Source: JAITWN01 sp964546765
GTDB lineage: Bacteria; Pseudomonadota; Gammaproteobacteria; SZUA-140
Direction of reading: 5' to 3'
Length of the DNA: 10,822 nt
NCBI GenBank assembly: GCA_964546765.1
Contig: CAZJKV010000072.1
Coordinates: 1 to 10,822, forward strand
Both the position numbers and the translations under genes were made by a program. Below the pieces are notes generated by a model that made no database searches, was not told where the DNA came from, and worked only from the letters and a program-made list of their open reading frames with translations. Positions within the stretch are counted from its first letter, which is position 1. Every line of letters begins with the position of its first letter. Shown here one piece after another: positions 1 to 6,499 of the stretch.

Positions 1-605
1 CGCAGCGTGTCCTGCTCATGGCCTGCGCGCAGGCCGAACCGGCGGAAGCCGTCGCTGCCGCCCTGCCCACGCAGCTCGATGCTGCGTCCGTCGTCGATGC
101 GATCGGCGGTCTGCACGTCGATGACGCCGCCGGCGGCGTTGCCGTAGATCGCCGCGGCCGGCCCGCGGATGACCTCGACGCGCTGCGCCGATTCGAGGTC
201 GATCGTGTCGACCTGCGACTGCCCGTCCGGCAGCGTCTCGGGCAGGCCGTCGACGCGCAGCCGGATGCCGCGCACGCCGAACTGCGCGCGCGCGCCGAAG
301 CCGCGGATCGAGATGCGCAGATTCTGCGCGAAATTATAGCGGTTCTGGAACAGGACGCCGGGGACGCGGTTCAGCGCCTCGTCGAGTTGCAGGGCCTGGC
401 GGCCCTGGCGCAGGTCCCGGTCGTCAATGACAGCAACCGCGGCCGGGATATGCAGCAGGTCGCGGTCGAGTCCGGATGCGGTGATCGTGATCGTCGTCCG
501 CTCGACGGCGGGCGCATCATCGGCAGAGGCAATCAGCGGCGCGAACGCGACCGCGCACAGCGCCACACGAACCAGGAAATCAACCCGGTCAGAACTTGTG
601 CACAA
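1..605 (-). CDS. TonB-dependent outer membrane receptor, N-terminal part (YncD/PqqU-like), truncated by window edge
   Basis: About 200 residues are visible before the frame leaves the window at position 1. They comprise a hydrophobic signal peptide ending near ASA|DD, a TonB-box-like stretch (TTITITASG, about residues 37-45) and a plug domain (about 53-160). Plug motifs seen are NRVPGV, the conserved SIRGFGAR, VDGLPETLPDGQ, VEVIRGPAAAIYGNAAGGV. From memory, the NR.N.AQ.L..SIRGFG and DG.P.T.PDGQ patterns are close to E. coli YncD (PqqU), the PQQ-uptake receptor; the ligand here is inference only. Such receptors sit in the outer membrane and import substrates with TonB-ExbBD energy. The start is uncertain: TTG at 605 gives a proper signal peptide with arginines and overlaps the upstream barrel gene by 17 nt. 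GTG at 566 would give a short signal lacking positive charge. Neither has a clear Shine-Dalgarno, so translational coupling to the upstream gene is likely. The beta-barrel lies outside the window. Confidence 0.88.
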   Translation of the reverse strand, partial: MCTSSDRVDFLVRVALCAVAFAPLIASADDAPAVERTTITITASGLDRDLLHIPAAVAVIDDRDLRQGRQALQLDEALNRVPGVLFQNRYNFAQNLRISIRGFGARAQFGVRGIRLRVDGLPETLPDGQSQVDTIDLESAQRVEVIRGPAAAIYGNAAGGVIDVQTADRIDDGRSIELRGQGGSDGFRRFGLRAGHEQDTL

Positions 606-1209
606 AGCCGAGCGACATCATGTCGACGTCATAGACATCGTAGACATTGATGTAGCGCTCCCATTCGACGCGCAGGGCGCTGCGGTCGGTCAGATTGATG
701 CCGACCCCGCCGCCGAACAGCATGTCGGAGCCGCTGTCGCTGATGGGACGGTTGTCGACCGCATTGGCGACGCGTTCCTTTACCGACCAGCGATACATGC
801 CGGCCTTGCCGTAGACATCGAACCTGCTGCTCAGTGGGACGCTCGCGTAAGCGGAGAATCCGTAGCCCTGGTTCTTGGTATAACCGCTGACGTTGCCGCT
901 CTCCCAGAAACCACCCGAGCCATCGGACACCGCGTTGAAAGAGGTCTCGCCGAGATTCACATAAAACAGTTCCATCCCGAAATTCTCGGACAGCTTGTAT
1001 CCCCAGAAGAACTTGACTCCCAAATCGTCGTCATCGACGCTGCCGCTGCCGAGCGAGTTGTCATCCCAGTTCGCGAGCACGATGTCATAACTCGTCATCC
1101 CGATCCCGAATCCGATATACGGCCCCTCGCCATAGTAGTAGTTGGCCTGCGCCACCCCCGCCGGCACAACCAGCGCCAGCGCCACTAACATCCCTGCGGG
1201 TCGGACCAT
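589..1209 (-). CDS. Small outer-membrane beta-barrel protein (OmpA-like/OMP_b-brl type)
   Basis: 206 residues. There is a clear signal peptide (MVRPAGMLVALALVVPAGVA, cleavage probably after AQA at about 22/23). Alternating hydrophobic strands follow: a first strand with GPYIGFGIG, later FFWGYKL, FGMELFYVNLGE, GFSAYASVPL, FDVYGKAGMYRW, MLFGGGVGINL, ALRVEWERY, and a final strand MSLGFVHKF. The protein ends in phenylalanine, the classic BAM-recognition residue. This layout fits an eight-stranded OmpA-transmembrane-like barrel without the periplasmic OmpA domain. An acidic DDDD run (about residues 58-61) lies in a putative loop. The start is firm: ATG at 1209 is preceded by AGGAGG at good spacing. 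The downstream TonB receptor begins at or inside its 3' end, so the two are probably cotranscribed and may act together at the outer membrane. No specific function can be named. Confidence 0.85.
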   Translation of the reverse strand: MVRPAGMLVALALVVPAGVAQANYYYGEGPYIGFGIGMTSYDIVLANWDDNSLGSGSVDDDDLGVKFFWGYKLSENFGMELFYVNLGETSFNAVSDGSGGFWESGNVSGYTKNQGYGFSAYASVPLSSRFDVYGKAGMYRWSVKERVANAVDNRPISDSGSDMLFGGGVGINLTDRSALRVEWERYINVYDVYDVDMMSLGFVHKF

Positions 1210-1262
1210 CTTAACCTCCTGAAAACCAGTGCTATTCGACCGAAAAACGGGCTGAATAAGGG

Positions 1263-1302
1263 CTTAAACGCCCCATTTTACCGCAAAAAATCGGCGTTTA
1301 AG
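1263..1302. repeat. Palindromic repeat, copy 1 (upstream of outer-membrane gene)
   Basis: There is a perfect 10-bp inverted repeat, CTTAAACGCC (1263-1272) and GGCGTTTAAG (1293-1302), around a 20-nt centre. An inner ATTTT/AAAAT pair (1275-1279 / 1287-1291) can extend the stem. It lies 54 bp upstream of the barrel-gene ATG. It may be an operator, a transcript hairpin or a short interspersed repeat. No T-tract follows either arm, so an intrinsic terminator is unlikely. Confidence 0.75.
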
Positions 1303-1413
1303 GGATCACGATCAATGTCCGGACCGGGTTCCCGTCCCGATTCGACCCCCGTGGCGCACGCGAAGTTCGCCATACAGCGCGAATTCGTTCTGAGACTTCG
1401 ACAAGCGATTAGA

Positions 1414-1440
1414 GGGCGATTTTTGACCCAAAAATTGCCC
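1414..1440. repeat. Palindromic repeat, copy 2
   Basis: GGGCGATTTTTG (1414-1425) pairs with CAAAAATTGCCC (1429-1440), 12 positions with a single G-T type mismatch, around a 3-nt ACC loop. The right arm runs into CGTTTAAGG (1440-1448), the same 9-mer that ends copy 1 (1295-1303). The two copies also share their A/T core, so they look like diverged members of one family. Confidence 0.7.
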
Positions 1441-1508
1441 GTTTAAGGCCTGAAAACACGCTATTTCAAAGTCAAAAATATTTCAAATCAGCCAGTTGCT
1501 GTGGTCCG

Positions 1509-1525
1509 ACCCCGGTTATCGGGGT
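1509..1525 (-). terminator. Possible hairpin over the carbonic anhydrase stop codon
   Basis: ACCCCG (1509-1514) and CGGGGT (1520-1525) form a 6-bp stem whose GTTAT loop contains the stop codon (1516-1518). On the minus strand no U-run follows, so it is at best a weak pause or 3'-end stabilising hairpin. Confidence 0.25.
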
Positions 1526-2097
1526 TTGCCGGCTTTGGTGGCTTCGGGGACTTCTTCGAGCTTGCCTGTCTTGACGTCGTAGATGTAGCCGTAGATCGGG
1601 ATCTCGCCGGGGACGAGCGGGTGGTTGCGGATGCGGGTCACGTCGGCGACGACGCTCGCCGGGTTGTCCTTGATCGTCAGCCAGTCGATGAAATGACCCT
1701 CGGTCGAACCCCTGCCTTCGCCGCTGTCCTTCCAGGCCTTGCCGTCGAAGGTCGCGGTCTTCAGGCTGCTCGCGAGGAGGTCCGCCATGACCTCGCCGGT
1801 GAACAGTTCCATGCCGCAGTTGGTATGGTGGATCACGAACCACTCGCGGGTACCGAGCAGCTTGTAAGAGATCACGAGCGATCGGATCGCGTCGTCGCTC
1901 GCGCGGCCGCCGGCGTTGCGGATCACATGTGCATCGCCTTCGGCGAGCCCGGCGTATTTCGACGGCTGCAGTCGCGCATCCATGCAGGTCAGGATCGCAA
2001 AGGCGCGCGCCGGCGGCAACGCCAGTTTGCCGCGATCGCCGAACTCCTTTACATAGCGGGCGTTTGCCGCCAGGACTTCATCGAGTACCTTGCTCAT
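1516..2097 (-). CDS. Beta-class carbonic anhydrase
   Basis: 193 residues, within the usual 160-230 range of compact beta carbonic anhydrases, which interconvert CO2 and bicarbonate using one zinc per active site. Zinc ligands are recognisable: C38 in the CMDAR motif (C-x-D-x-R, with the D40/R42 catalytic dyad) and H91/C94 in HHTNCG (H-x-x-C). The RNAGGR motif (60-65) is also typical. The HTxCGM form points to the Cab-type clade. There is no signal peptide, so it is cytoplasmic. ATG at 2097 is chosen because GAGGGG precedes it and because the protein then begins as homologues do; the frame stays open further upstream (to 2193) but that stretch is not protein-like. It is transcribed divergently from dapE. 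The likely role is bicarbonate supply for carboxylations; a link to autotrophy is possible but not shown. Confidence 0.93.
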   Translation of the reverse strand: MSKVLDEVLAANARYVKEFGDRGKLALPPARAFAILTCMDARLQPSKYAGLAEGDAHVIRNAGGRASDDAIRSLVISYKLLGTREWFVIHHTNCGMELFTGEVMADLLASSLKTATFDGKAWKDSGEGRGSTEGHFIDWLTIKDNPASVVADVTRIRNHPLVPGEIPIYGYIYDVKTGKLEEVPEATKAGKPR

Positions 2098-2172
2098 CGT
2101 TCTTTTCCCCTCAGGAACAGGCCGACAGAAGATCACCTGTCGAATGATACACCAATGCTCGAATCGCGCCAC

Positions 2173-2202
2173 ACATGCCCTATAACCAGACATGCCCTAT
2201 AA
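2173..2202 (+). repeat. Direct repeat of a 13-mer overlapping a -10 box
   Basis: ACATGCCCTATAA occurs at 2173-2185 and again at 2190-2202, an exact copy with a 17-bp period. The second copy continues into a perfect TATAAT; the first gives TATAAC. The repeat looks like a short tandem duplication that duplicated a -10-like element and an ATG. Confidence 0.9.
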
Positions 2203-2203
2203 T
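2198..2203 (+). promoter_or_regulatory. Consensus -10 hexamer for dapE, suggesting a leaderless mRNA
   Basis: TATAAT at 2198-2203 ends 7 bp before the ATG at 2211. A polymerase using it would start at about 2210-2211, on or next to the A of the start codon. No convincing -35 is seen at 16-18 bp upstream (ATGCCC region). There is no Shine-Dalgarno before the ATG, which fits leaderless initiation. Confidence 0.45.
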
Positions 2204-2210
2204 GGGCGCG

Positions 2211-3353
2211 ATGAAGCCCGCCCCACCCTCCGATACACTCGCGCTCGCAAGCGCACTGATCGCCTGCCCGTCGGTCACCCCGGCCGACGCCGGCTGCCAG
2301 GACCTGATGATCGAGCGCCTCGAGGCGCTCGGATTCGCGATCGAGATCCTGCCGTTCGGAGCGGTGCACAACTTCTGGGCGCGGCGCGGCGACACGGCCC
2401 CGCTGTTCGTGTTCGCGGGCCATACCGACGTCGTGCCGACCGGCCCGCGCGAGCGCTGGGATTCCGATCCGTTCACACCCGAGGTCCGCGACGGCTTCCT
2501 GTACGGACGCGGCGCCGCGGACATGAAGGGCAGCCTCGCCGCGATGGTCACTGCCTGCGAGCGCTTCCTCAAGGCGCATCCCGATCACAAGGGCTCGATC
2601 GGCTTCCTCATCACCAGCGACGAGGAAGGCCCGTCGGTAGACGGCACGCGCAAGGTCGTCGAGTACCTGAACCAGCACGGCGTGCAGATCGACTGGTGCC
2701 TGGTCGGCGAGCCGACCTGCGACCTCGAGACCGGCGACGTGATCAAGAACGGTCGCCGCGGTTCGCTCGGCGGCCGGCTCGTCATCAACGGCGTGCAGGG
2801 GCATATCGCCTATCCGCACCTCGCCGACAACCCGATACATCGCCTCGCGCCGGCGCTCGCGGCGCTGTGCGCCGAGCACTGGGACGACGGCAACGAATTC
2901 TTCCCGCCGACGACCTTCCAGTTCTCGAATCTGAACGCCGGCACCGGCGCCGACAACGTAATCCCGGGCCAGGTCCACGCACTGTTCAACTTCCGCTACT
3001 CGACCGAGTCGACCGCCGAGGCGCTGAAGCATCGCTTCGAGGCTATCCTCGAGCGCCACGAGGTCGACTGCGACATCGAATGGACGCTGTCCGGCGAGCC
3101 GTTCCTGACCCGTCCCGGCGAACTCGTCGACGCAGCGCGCGCCGCGGTGCGGACGGTGACCGGGCGCGAGACCCGGCTGTCGACCGACGGCGGCACCTCG
3201 GACGGGCGCTTCATCGCGCCGACCGGCGCCCAGGTCGTCGAACTCGGCCCGATCAATGCGACGATCCACAAGGTCAACGAGCGCGTCGCCATCGAAGAAC
3301 TCGAAATATTATCAAGTATCTACGAGAACATACTGATAGAACTGATGGTTTAA
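2211..3353 (+). CDS. dapE: Succinyl-diaminopimelate desuccinylase DapE
   Basis: 380 residues, the normal DapE size (about 375-381). It hydrolyses N-succinyl-L,L-diaminopimelate to L,L-DAP and succinate in the succinylase branch of lysine/meso-DAP synthesis, in the cytoplasm, as a dizinc M20A peptidase-family homodimer. All expected ligands are visible: H71 and D73 in FAGHTDVVPTGP, D104 in YGRGAADMKGS, E138/E139 in TSDEEGPS (E138 the general base), E167 in LVGEPTC, and H353 in INATIHKVNERV. The dimerisation lid has GVQGHIAYPHLADNP (about 194-208), and LSTDGGTSDGRFI lies at about 323-335. ATG 2211 is preferred because it aligns with DapE N-termini. In-frame ATGs at 2202 and 2175 exist but add residues not expected in the family. 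It stands alone on the plus strand, divergent from the carbonic anhydrase. Confidence 0.97.
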   Translation: MKPAPPSDTLALASALIACPSVTPADAGCQDLMIERLEALGFAIEILPFGAVHNFWARRGDTAPLFVFAGHTDVVPTGPRERWDSDPFTPEVRDGFLYGRGAADMKGSLAAMVTACERFLKAHPDHKGSIGFLITSDEEGPSVDGTRKVVEYLNQHGVQIDWCLVGEPTCDLETGDVIKNGRRGSLGGRLVINGVQGHIAYPHLADNPIHRLAPALAALCAEHWDDGNEFFPPTTFQFSNLNAGTGADNVIPGQVHALFNFRYSTESTAEALKHRFEAILERHEVDCDIEWTLSGEPFLTRPGELVDAARAAVRTVTGRETRLSTDGGTSDGRFIAPTGAQVVELGPINATIHKVNERVAIEELEILSSIYENILIELMV

Positions 3354-3367
3354 GCATCCGTCCATTG

Positions 3368-3380
3368 GCGCTGACAGCGC
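3368..3380. repeat. Short palindrome between dapE and hsp20
   Basis: GCGCTG-A-CAGCGC is a perfect 6-bp inverted repeat around one base, 15 bp after the dapE stop. The centre is too short for an RNA hairpin loop without opening a pair. It could be a protein-binding site for the heat-shock gene or simply chance in GC-rich DNA. Confidence 0.3.
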
Positions 3381-3473
3381 GCGCCGCCTATTGCCTCCCA
3401 CCCCGTCTCTCGCGTTACACTGATTCCGTCACATTTGGTAATGGAATCTACCCCGATCATCACGGAGACAGAC

Positions 3474-3965
3474 ATGGCGAACGACAAGAAATCCGGACAG
3501 AAGAAATCCGAACTCACGACATCACCGGGCGCCTTCGACGAACTCGAGCGCATGTTCGGCAACCTCGCGCCGCGCGGCTGGCTGCGGCCGTTTCACTGGG
3601 ACCTGCCCGGCTGGGCGGAGGCGATGGGGGGTGAAGGCAAGCTCCCGCGTGTCGACGTCGTCGACCAGGAGGATACGCTGCTGGTGCGCGCGGAACTGCC
3701 CGGCGTCAGCAAGGACGACATCGAGGTCACGCTCAGCGACAACCTGCTGACGATCAGCAGCCACACCCGCAAGGAAACGACGAAGGAAGAAAAAGGCAAG
3801 TACCAGCGCCGCGAGATCTACCAGGGCAGCTTCTCGCGCTCGCTGACCCTGCCGGTCGACGTTGACGGCGACAAGGCCGAGGCCAGCTTCAAGGATGGTA
3901 TTCTCGAACTGCGCTTCCCCAAGGCCGCGCAGGCAAAACGGCGTTCGATCTCGATCAGCGACTGA
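3474..3965 (+). CDS. Hsp20/alpha-crystallin small heat-shock protein
   Basis: 163 residues. Small heat-shock proteins are ATP-independent holdases that form large oligomers and hand unfolded proteins to DnaK/ClpB. The layout is typical: a variable N-terminal arm (1-55, rich in W/F/P, with WLRPFHWDLPGW), an alpha-crystallin domain (about 57-151) starting at PRVDVVDQEDTLLVRAELPGV, the hallmark A-x3-DGxL (ASFKDGILEL, about 137-146), and a C-terminal I-x-I motif (I159-S-I161) used for oligomer contacts. ATG 3474 is chosen because GGAG (3464-3467) sits 6 nt upstream. In-frame ATGs at 3435 and 3441 lack such a site and add non-family residues. No clear sigma-32 promoter (CTTGAA / CCCCAT-T) is seen in the 120 bp upstream. 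It runs convergently towards radA. Confidence 0.95.
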   Translation: MANDKKSGQKKSELTTSPGAFDELERMFGNLAPRGWLRPFHWDLPGWAEAMGGEGKLPRVDVVDQEDTLLVRAELPGVSKDDIEVTLSDNLLTISSHTRKETTKEEKGKYQRREIYQGSFSRSLTLPVDVDGDKAEASFKDGILELRFPKAAQAKRRSISISD

Positions 3966-3981
3966 CACTCTCGCAAGGAAT

Positions 3982-4005
3982 AGGTAATCCGGCGCGGAAT
4001 TACCT
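3982..4005. terminator. Hairpin between convergent hsp20 and radA ends
   Basis: AGGTAATCC (3982-3990) pairs with GG-A-ATTACCT (3996-4005), nine pairs with one bulged A around a GGCGC loop. It lies 17 bp after the hsp20 stop and 20 bp beyond the radA stop on the other strand, the right place for a shared terminator. No T-tract follows on either side, so it may stabilise 3' ends or act with Rho rather than being an intrinsic terminator. Confidence 0.4.
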
Positions 4006-4025
4006 CGTCAGGCAATCATGGGTCC

Positions 4026-5408
4026 TCACAGCAGGCCGATGACGTCGTCGAGTCGCTGTACCGACACGATCTCGATCCCCGTCACAGCCCCCTTGCCGAT
4101 CCTGTTCGCCTTCGGCACGATCGCCCGCTTGAATCCGTGCTGCGCGGCCTCTTTCAATCGCTCCTGCCCGTTCGGCACCGGCCGGATCTCGCCGGCGAGC
4201 CCGATCTCGCCGAACACGACGGTGTCGCCGGGCACCGGGAGATTGCGCAGGCTCGACAGGGATGCGAGCGCGACCGGCAGGTCCGCCGCGGTCTCGCTAA
4301 TACGCACGCCGCCGACGATGTTGACGAACACGTCCTGGTCATACATCGCGACGCCGCTGTGGCGCTGCAGCACCGCGAGCAGCATTGCGAGTCGGTTCGG
4401 ATCGAGTCCGACCGAGACGCGCCGCGGGCTCGGCGCGTGGCTCTCGGCGACCAGTACCTGGACCTCGAGCAGGAGAGGCCGGCTGCCCTCGCGCATCACG
4501 GTGACGACGCTGCCGGCGACCGGCGTTTCGTGGCGTGACACGAAGATCGCGGAAGGGTTGCTGACGCCCTTGAGCCCGCGCTCGGTCATCGCGAACACGC
4601 CGACCTCGTTGACCGCGCCGAAGCGATTCTTGACTGCGCGCACGACGCGATAGCGGCTGCCGGCATCGCCCTCGAAATACAGGACCGTGTCGACCATGTG
4701 CTCAAGCACCCGCGGGCCGGCCAGCATGCCCTCCTTCGTAACGTGGCCGACGAGGAACAGTGCGCAGCCGGTCTGCTTCGCGTATTGCACGAGCCGCGCG
4801 GCGCTCTCGCGCACCTGGCTGACCGCGCCCGGCGCGGCCTGCAGCTCGGGACAGTACATGGTCTGGATGGAGTCGATGACCATGACGCCGGGCTTCACCT
4901 TCGCGGCCTCGTTGATAATCGCGTCGACATCGGTCTCGGCGAACACGCGCAAGGGTTTCGGATCGATGCCAAGACGATGCGCGCGCAGGCTGACCTGCTG
5001 CAGCGATTCCTCGCCGGTGACGTAAAGCGTGTCCTGCGCAACCGCGAGTGTCGACATCGCCTGCAGCAAGAGCGTCGACTTGCCGATGCCGGGGTCGCCG
5101 CCGATCAGCACGACCGAGCCGCGCACGAGGCCACCGCCGAGCACACGGTCGAGTTCGCCGATCGCGGTCGGGATCCGTACCTCGTCGGTCGGGCTGATCT
5201 CTGCTAGCGTGCGGCTGCCGCTATTGCCTGCGGCTGCGGCGAATCCGGCGCGCCGCCCGGCCGGGGCGCGGCGCTCGACCTCCTCACTGAGACTGTTCCA
5301 AGCACCGCATTCGCCGCACTGCCCGGCCCACTTCGGCGCCTGCGCGCCGCACTCGGCGCAGACGAAGACCGTCTTGCCGGAACCGCCGCGTGTCTTGACC
5401 GTGCTCAC
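4026..5408 (-). CDS. radA: DNA repair protein RadA (Sms)
   Basis: 460 residues, identical in length to E. coli RadA. RadA is a RecA-like, DnaB-related ATPase that drives branch migration of recombination intermediates in the cytoplasm. Domains in order: an N-terminal four-cysteine zinc finger (C17, C20, C31, C34); a RecA-like ATPase core with Walker A GDPGIGKST (about 104-112), Walker B VMVIDS (about 175-180) and the RadA-specific KNRFG motif (260-264); then a C-terminal Lon-protease-like domain (about 285-460, NIVGGVRISETAADLPVAL) that lacks protease function in this family. The start is GTG at 5408, which puts the zinc finger at the expected distance; only AGG nearby serves as Shine-Dalgarno. 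It follows alr by 14 nt and is probably the last gene of the rpsF operon. Confidence 0.96.
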   Translation of the reverse strand: MSTVKTRGGSGKTVFVCAECGAQAPKWAGQCGECGAWNSLSEEVERRAPAGRRAGFAAAAGNSGSRTLAEISPTDEVRIPTAIGELDRVLGGGLVRGSVVLIGGDPGIGKSTLLLQAMSTLAVAQDTLYVTGEESLQQVSLRAHRLGIDPKPLRVFAETDVDAIINEAAKVKPGVMVIDSIQTMYCPELQAAPGAVSQVRESAARLVQYAKQTGCALFLVGHVTKEGMLAGPRVLEHMVDTVLYFEGDAGSRYRVVRAVKNRFGAVNEVGVFAMTERGLKGVSNPSAIFVSRHETPVAGSVVTVMREGSRPLLLEVQVLVAESHAPSPRRVSVGLDPNRLAMLLAVLQRHSGVAMYDQDVFVNIVGGVRISETAADLPVALASLSSLRNLPVPGDTVVFGEIGLAGEIRPVPNGQERLKEAAQHGFKRAIVPKANRIGKGAVTGIEIVSVQRLDDVIGLL

Positions 5409-5422
5409 TGTTGCCTGCTCTG

Positions 5423-6499
5423 TTATTGCTCGATGATGGCGACGCGCTGGGTGATGCCGCACAGCAGTTCGTAGGCGATCGTCGATGCGCAGCGGGCAAT
5501 CTCCTCGACCGGCAGGTGGCGGCCCCACAGTTCGACCTCGTCGCCGATGTCCGCCTCCGGCAACGCGCGCAGGTCGATGCAGATCATGTCCATCGAGACG
5601 CGTCCGACGATCGGGAGGCGCCGGCCGCGGATCCAAACCGGCGTGCCGTCCGTGATGGCGCGCGGATAACCGTCGCCGTAGCCGATGCCGACGACGCCGA
5701 CCGGCATGTCTTCCGGACAGACGAAGGCGCCGCCGTACGCAACCGGGTCGCCGTGTCTCAGCCGGTTGATCGCGATCAGACGCGATGTCAGCGTCATGAC
5801 CGGTCGCAGCTTCTCATCAGGACCGGTCGTATCGGTAAACGGCGAGGCCCCGTACAGCATGATGCCGGGCCGCACCCAGTCGGCCTTGCTCTGCGGCCAG
5901 CCGAGGATGCCGGCCGAGTTCGCGATGCTGCGCTCGCCGGGCAAGTCCCTGACCGTGTTCTCGAACAATGCGATCTGGCGCCCGGTCATCGGGTCCCGGC
6001 GGTCATCGGCGTTGGCGAGGTGGGTCATCAGGCGGATGCGCGGCACGACGTTGTGGCAGGCCCGCAGGCGCGTACAGGCCTCCCTCGCCCGCGCGGGCGC
6101 GAAGCCGAGGCGGTGCATCCCGGTGTCGATCTTGAGCCACACCGACAGCGGCCGCGGCAGGTCGGCGGTTTCCAGCAACCTCAGCTGATGTTCATGATGG
6201 ACGACGACGGACAGGTGATTGCGGGCGATCTCGGGCAGTTCCGCCGCCTCGAAAAAGCCTTCGAGCAGGACGATCGGATGCGCGATGCCCGCCTCGCGCA
6301 ACAGCTCGCCCTCCTCAAGACAGGCAACGCCGAAGGCGTCGGCCTCATGCAGGGCCTCTGCGGTGCGGATGATCCCGTGACCGTAACCGTTTGCCTTGAT
6401 GACCGCGAGCGCGCGCGCCGACGGGGCGGCCTCGCGGACGCGCTGCAGATTGGCGCGCATGGCCTTGATGTCGATCAAGGCCCGCGCCGGGCGCGTCAT
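5423..6499 (-). CDS. alr: Alanine racemase, biosynthetic type
   Basis: 358 residues, normal for the family (about 355-390). A PLP enzyme, it converts L-alanine to D-alanine for peptidoglycan precursors. The PLP-binding lysine is K35 in AVIKANGYGHG. The opposite-face catalytic tyrosine is Y255 in DPVAYGGAF. R130 in KIDTGMHRLG matches the arginine that contacts the PLP ring. GYGDGYPR (about 273-280) and GRVSMDMICIDL (about 299-310) are further family hallmarks. The N-terminal TIM-barrel and C-terminal beta domain are both complete. Its ATG overlaps the dnaB stop as ATGA (6496-6499), a sign of translational coupling. Coupled expression with DnaB, and with RadA 14 nt downstream, is inferred. The gene order dnaB-alr is also seen in Pseudomonas. 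Confidence 0.97.
   Translation of the reverse strand: MTRPARALIDIKAMRANLQRVREAAPSARALAVIKANGYGHGIIRTAEALHEADAFGVACLEEGELLREAGIAHPIVLLEGFFEAAELPEIARNHLSVVVHHEHQLRLLETADLPRPLSVWLKIDTGMHRLGFAPARAREACTRLRACHNVVPRIRLMTHLANADDRRDPMTGRQIALFENTVRDLPGERSIANSAGILGWPQSKADWVRPGIMLYGASPFTDTTGPDEKLRPVMTLTSRLIAINRLRHGDPVAYGGAFVCPEDMPVGVVGIGYGDGYPRAITDGTPVWIRGRRLPIVGRVSMDMICIDLRALPEADIGDEVELWGRHLPVEEIARCASTIAYELLCGITQRVAIIEQ

Larger units (their letters stand above)
1210..1515. other. Non-coding intergenic stretch with two palindromic repeats
   Basis: 306 bp lie between the carbonic anhydrase stop and the barrel-protein start. No convincing ORF is seen. The stretch is visibly richer in A/T runs than its neighbours and holds two related palindromes (1263-1302 and 1414-1440, listed separately). 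It also holds two ATTTCAAA copies 17 bp apart (1463-1470 and 1480-1487). The promoter of the barrel gene should lie here on the minus strand. A TAAAAT-like -10 is present inside the first palindrome, but no good -35 accompanies it. Confidence 0.7.

Noticed and set aside
18..1188. Overlapping plus-strand open frames opposite the TonB receptor and barrel genes
   Set aside because: The minus strand has signal peptides, a plug domain and a barrel ending in Phe; the plus frames have no motifs.
1320..1352. Sequence resembling a tRNA T-arm (GGGTTCCCGTCCC, GATTCGAC)
   Set aside because: The T-loop consensus is not matched and no anticodon, D-arm or acceptor stem could be built around it on either strand.
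1501..2202. 233-codon plus-strand frame opposite the carbonic anhydrase
   Set aside because: The minus strand has the full zinc-site motifs of a beta carbonic anhydrase.
2133..3269. 378-codon open frame on the minus strand opposite dapE
   Set aside because: dapE is unambiguous on the plus strand; the antisense protein is a compositional artefact.
3387..3460. Possible sigma-32 promoter for hsp20 (CCCCG-containing stretches)
   Set aside because: No CTTGAA-like -35 at the right spacing; TTGCCT (3391-3396) with TACACT (3416-3421) has a 19-bp spacer. Nothing was firm enough to annotate.
2192..3634. 480-codon plus-strand frame overlapping dapE and hsp20
   Set aside because: It is arginine-rich out-of-frame reading of two firmly identified genes.
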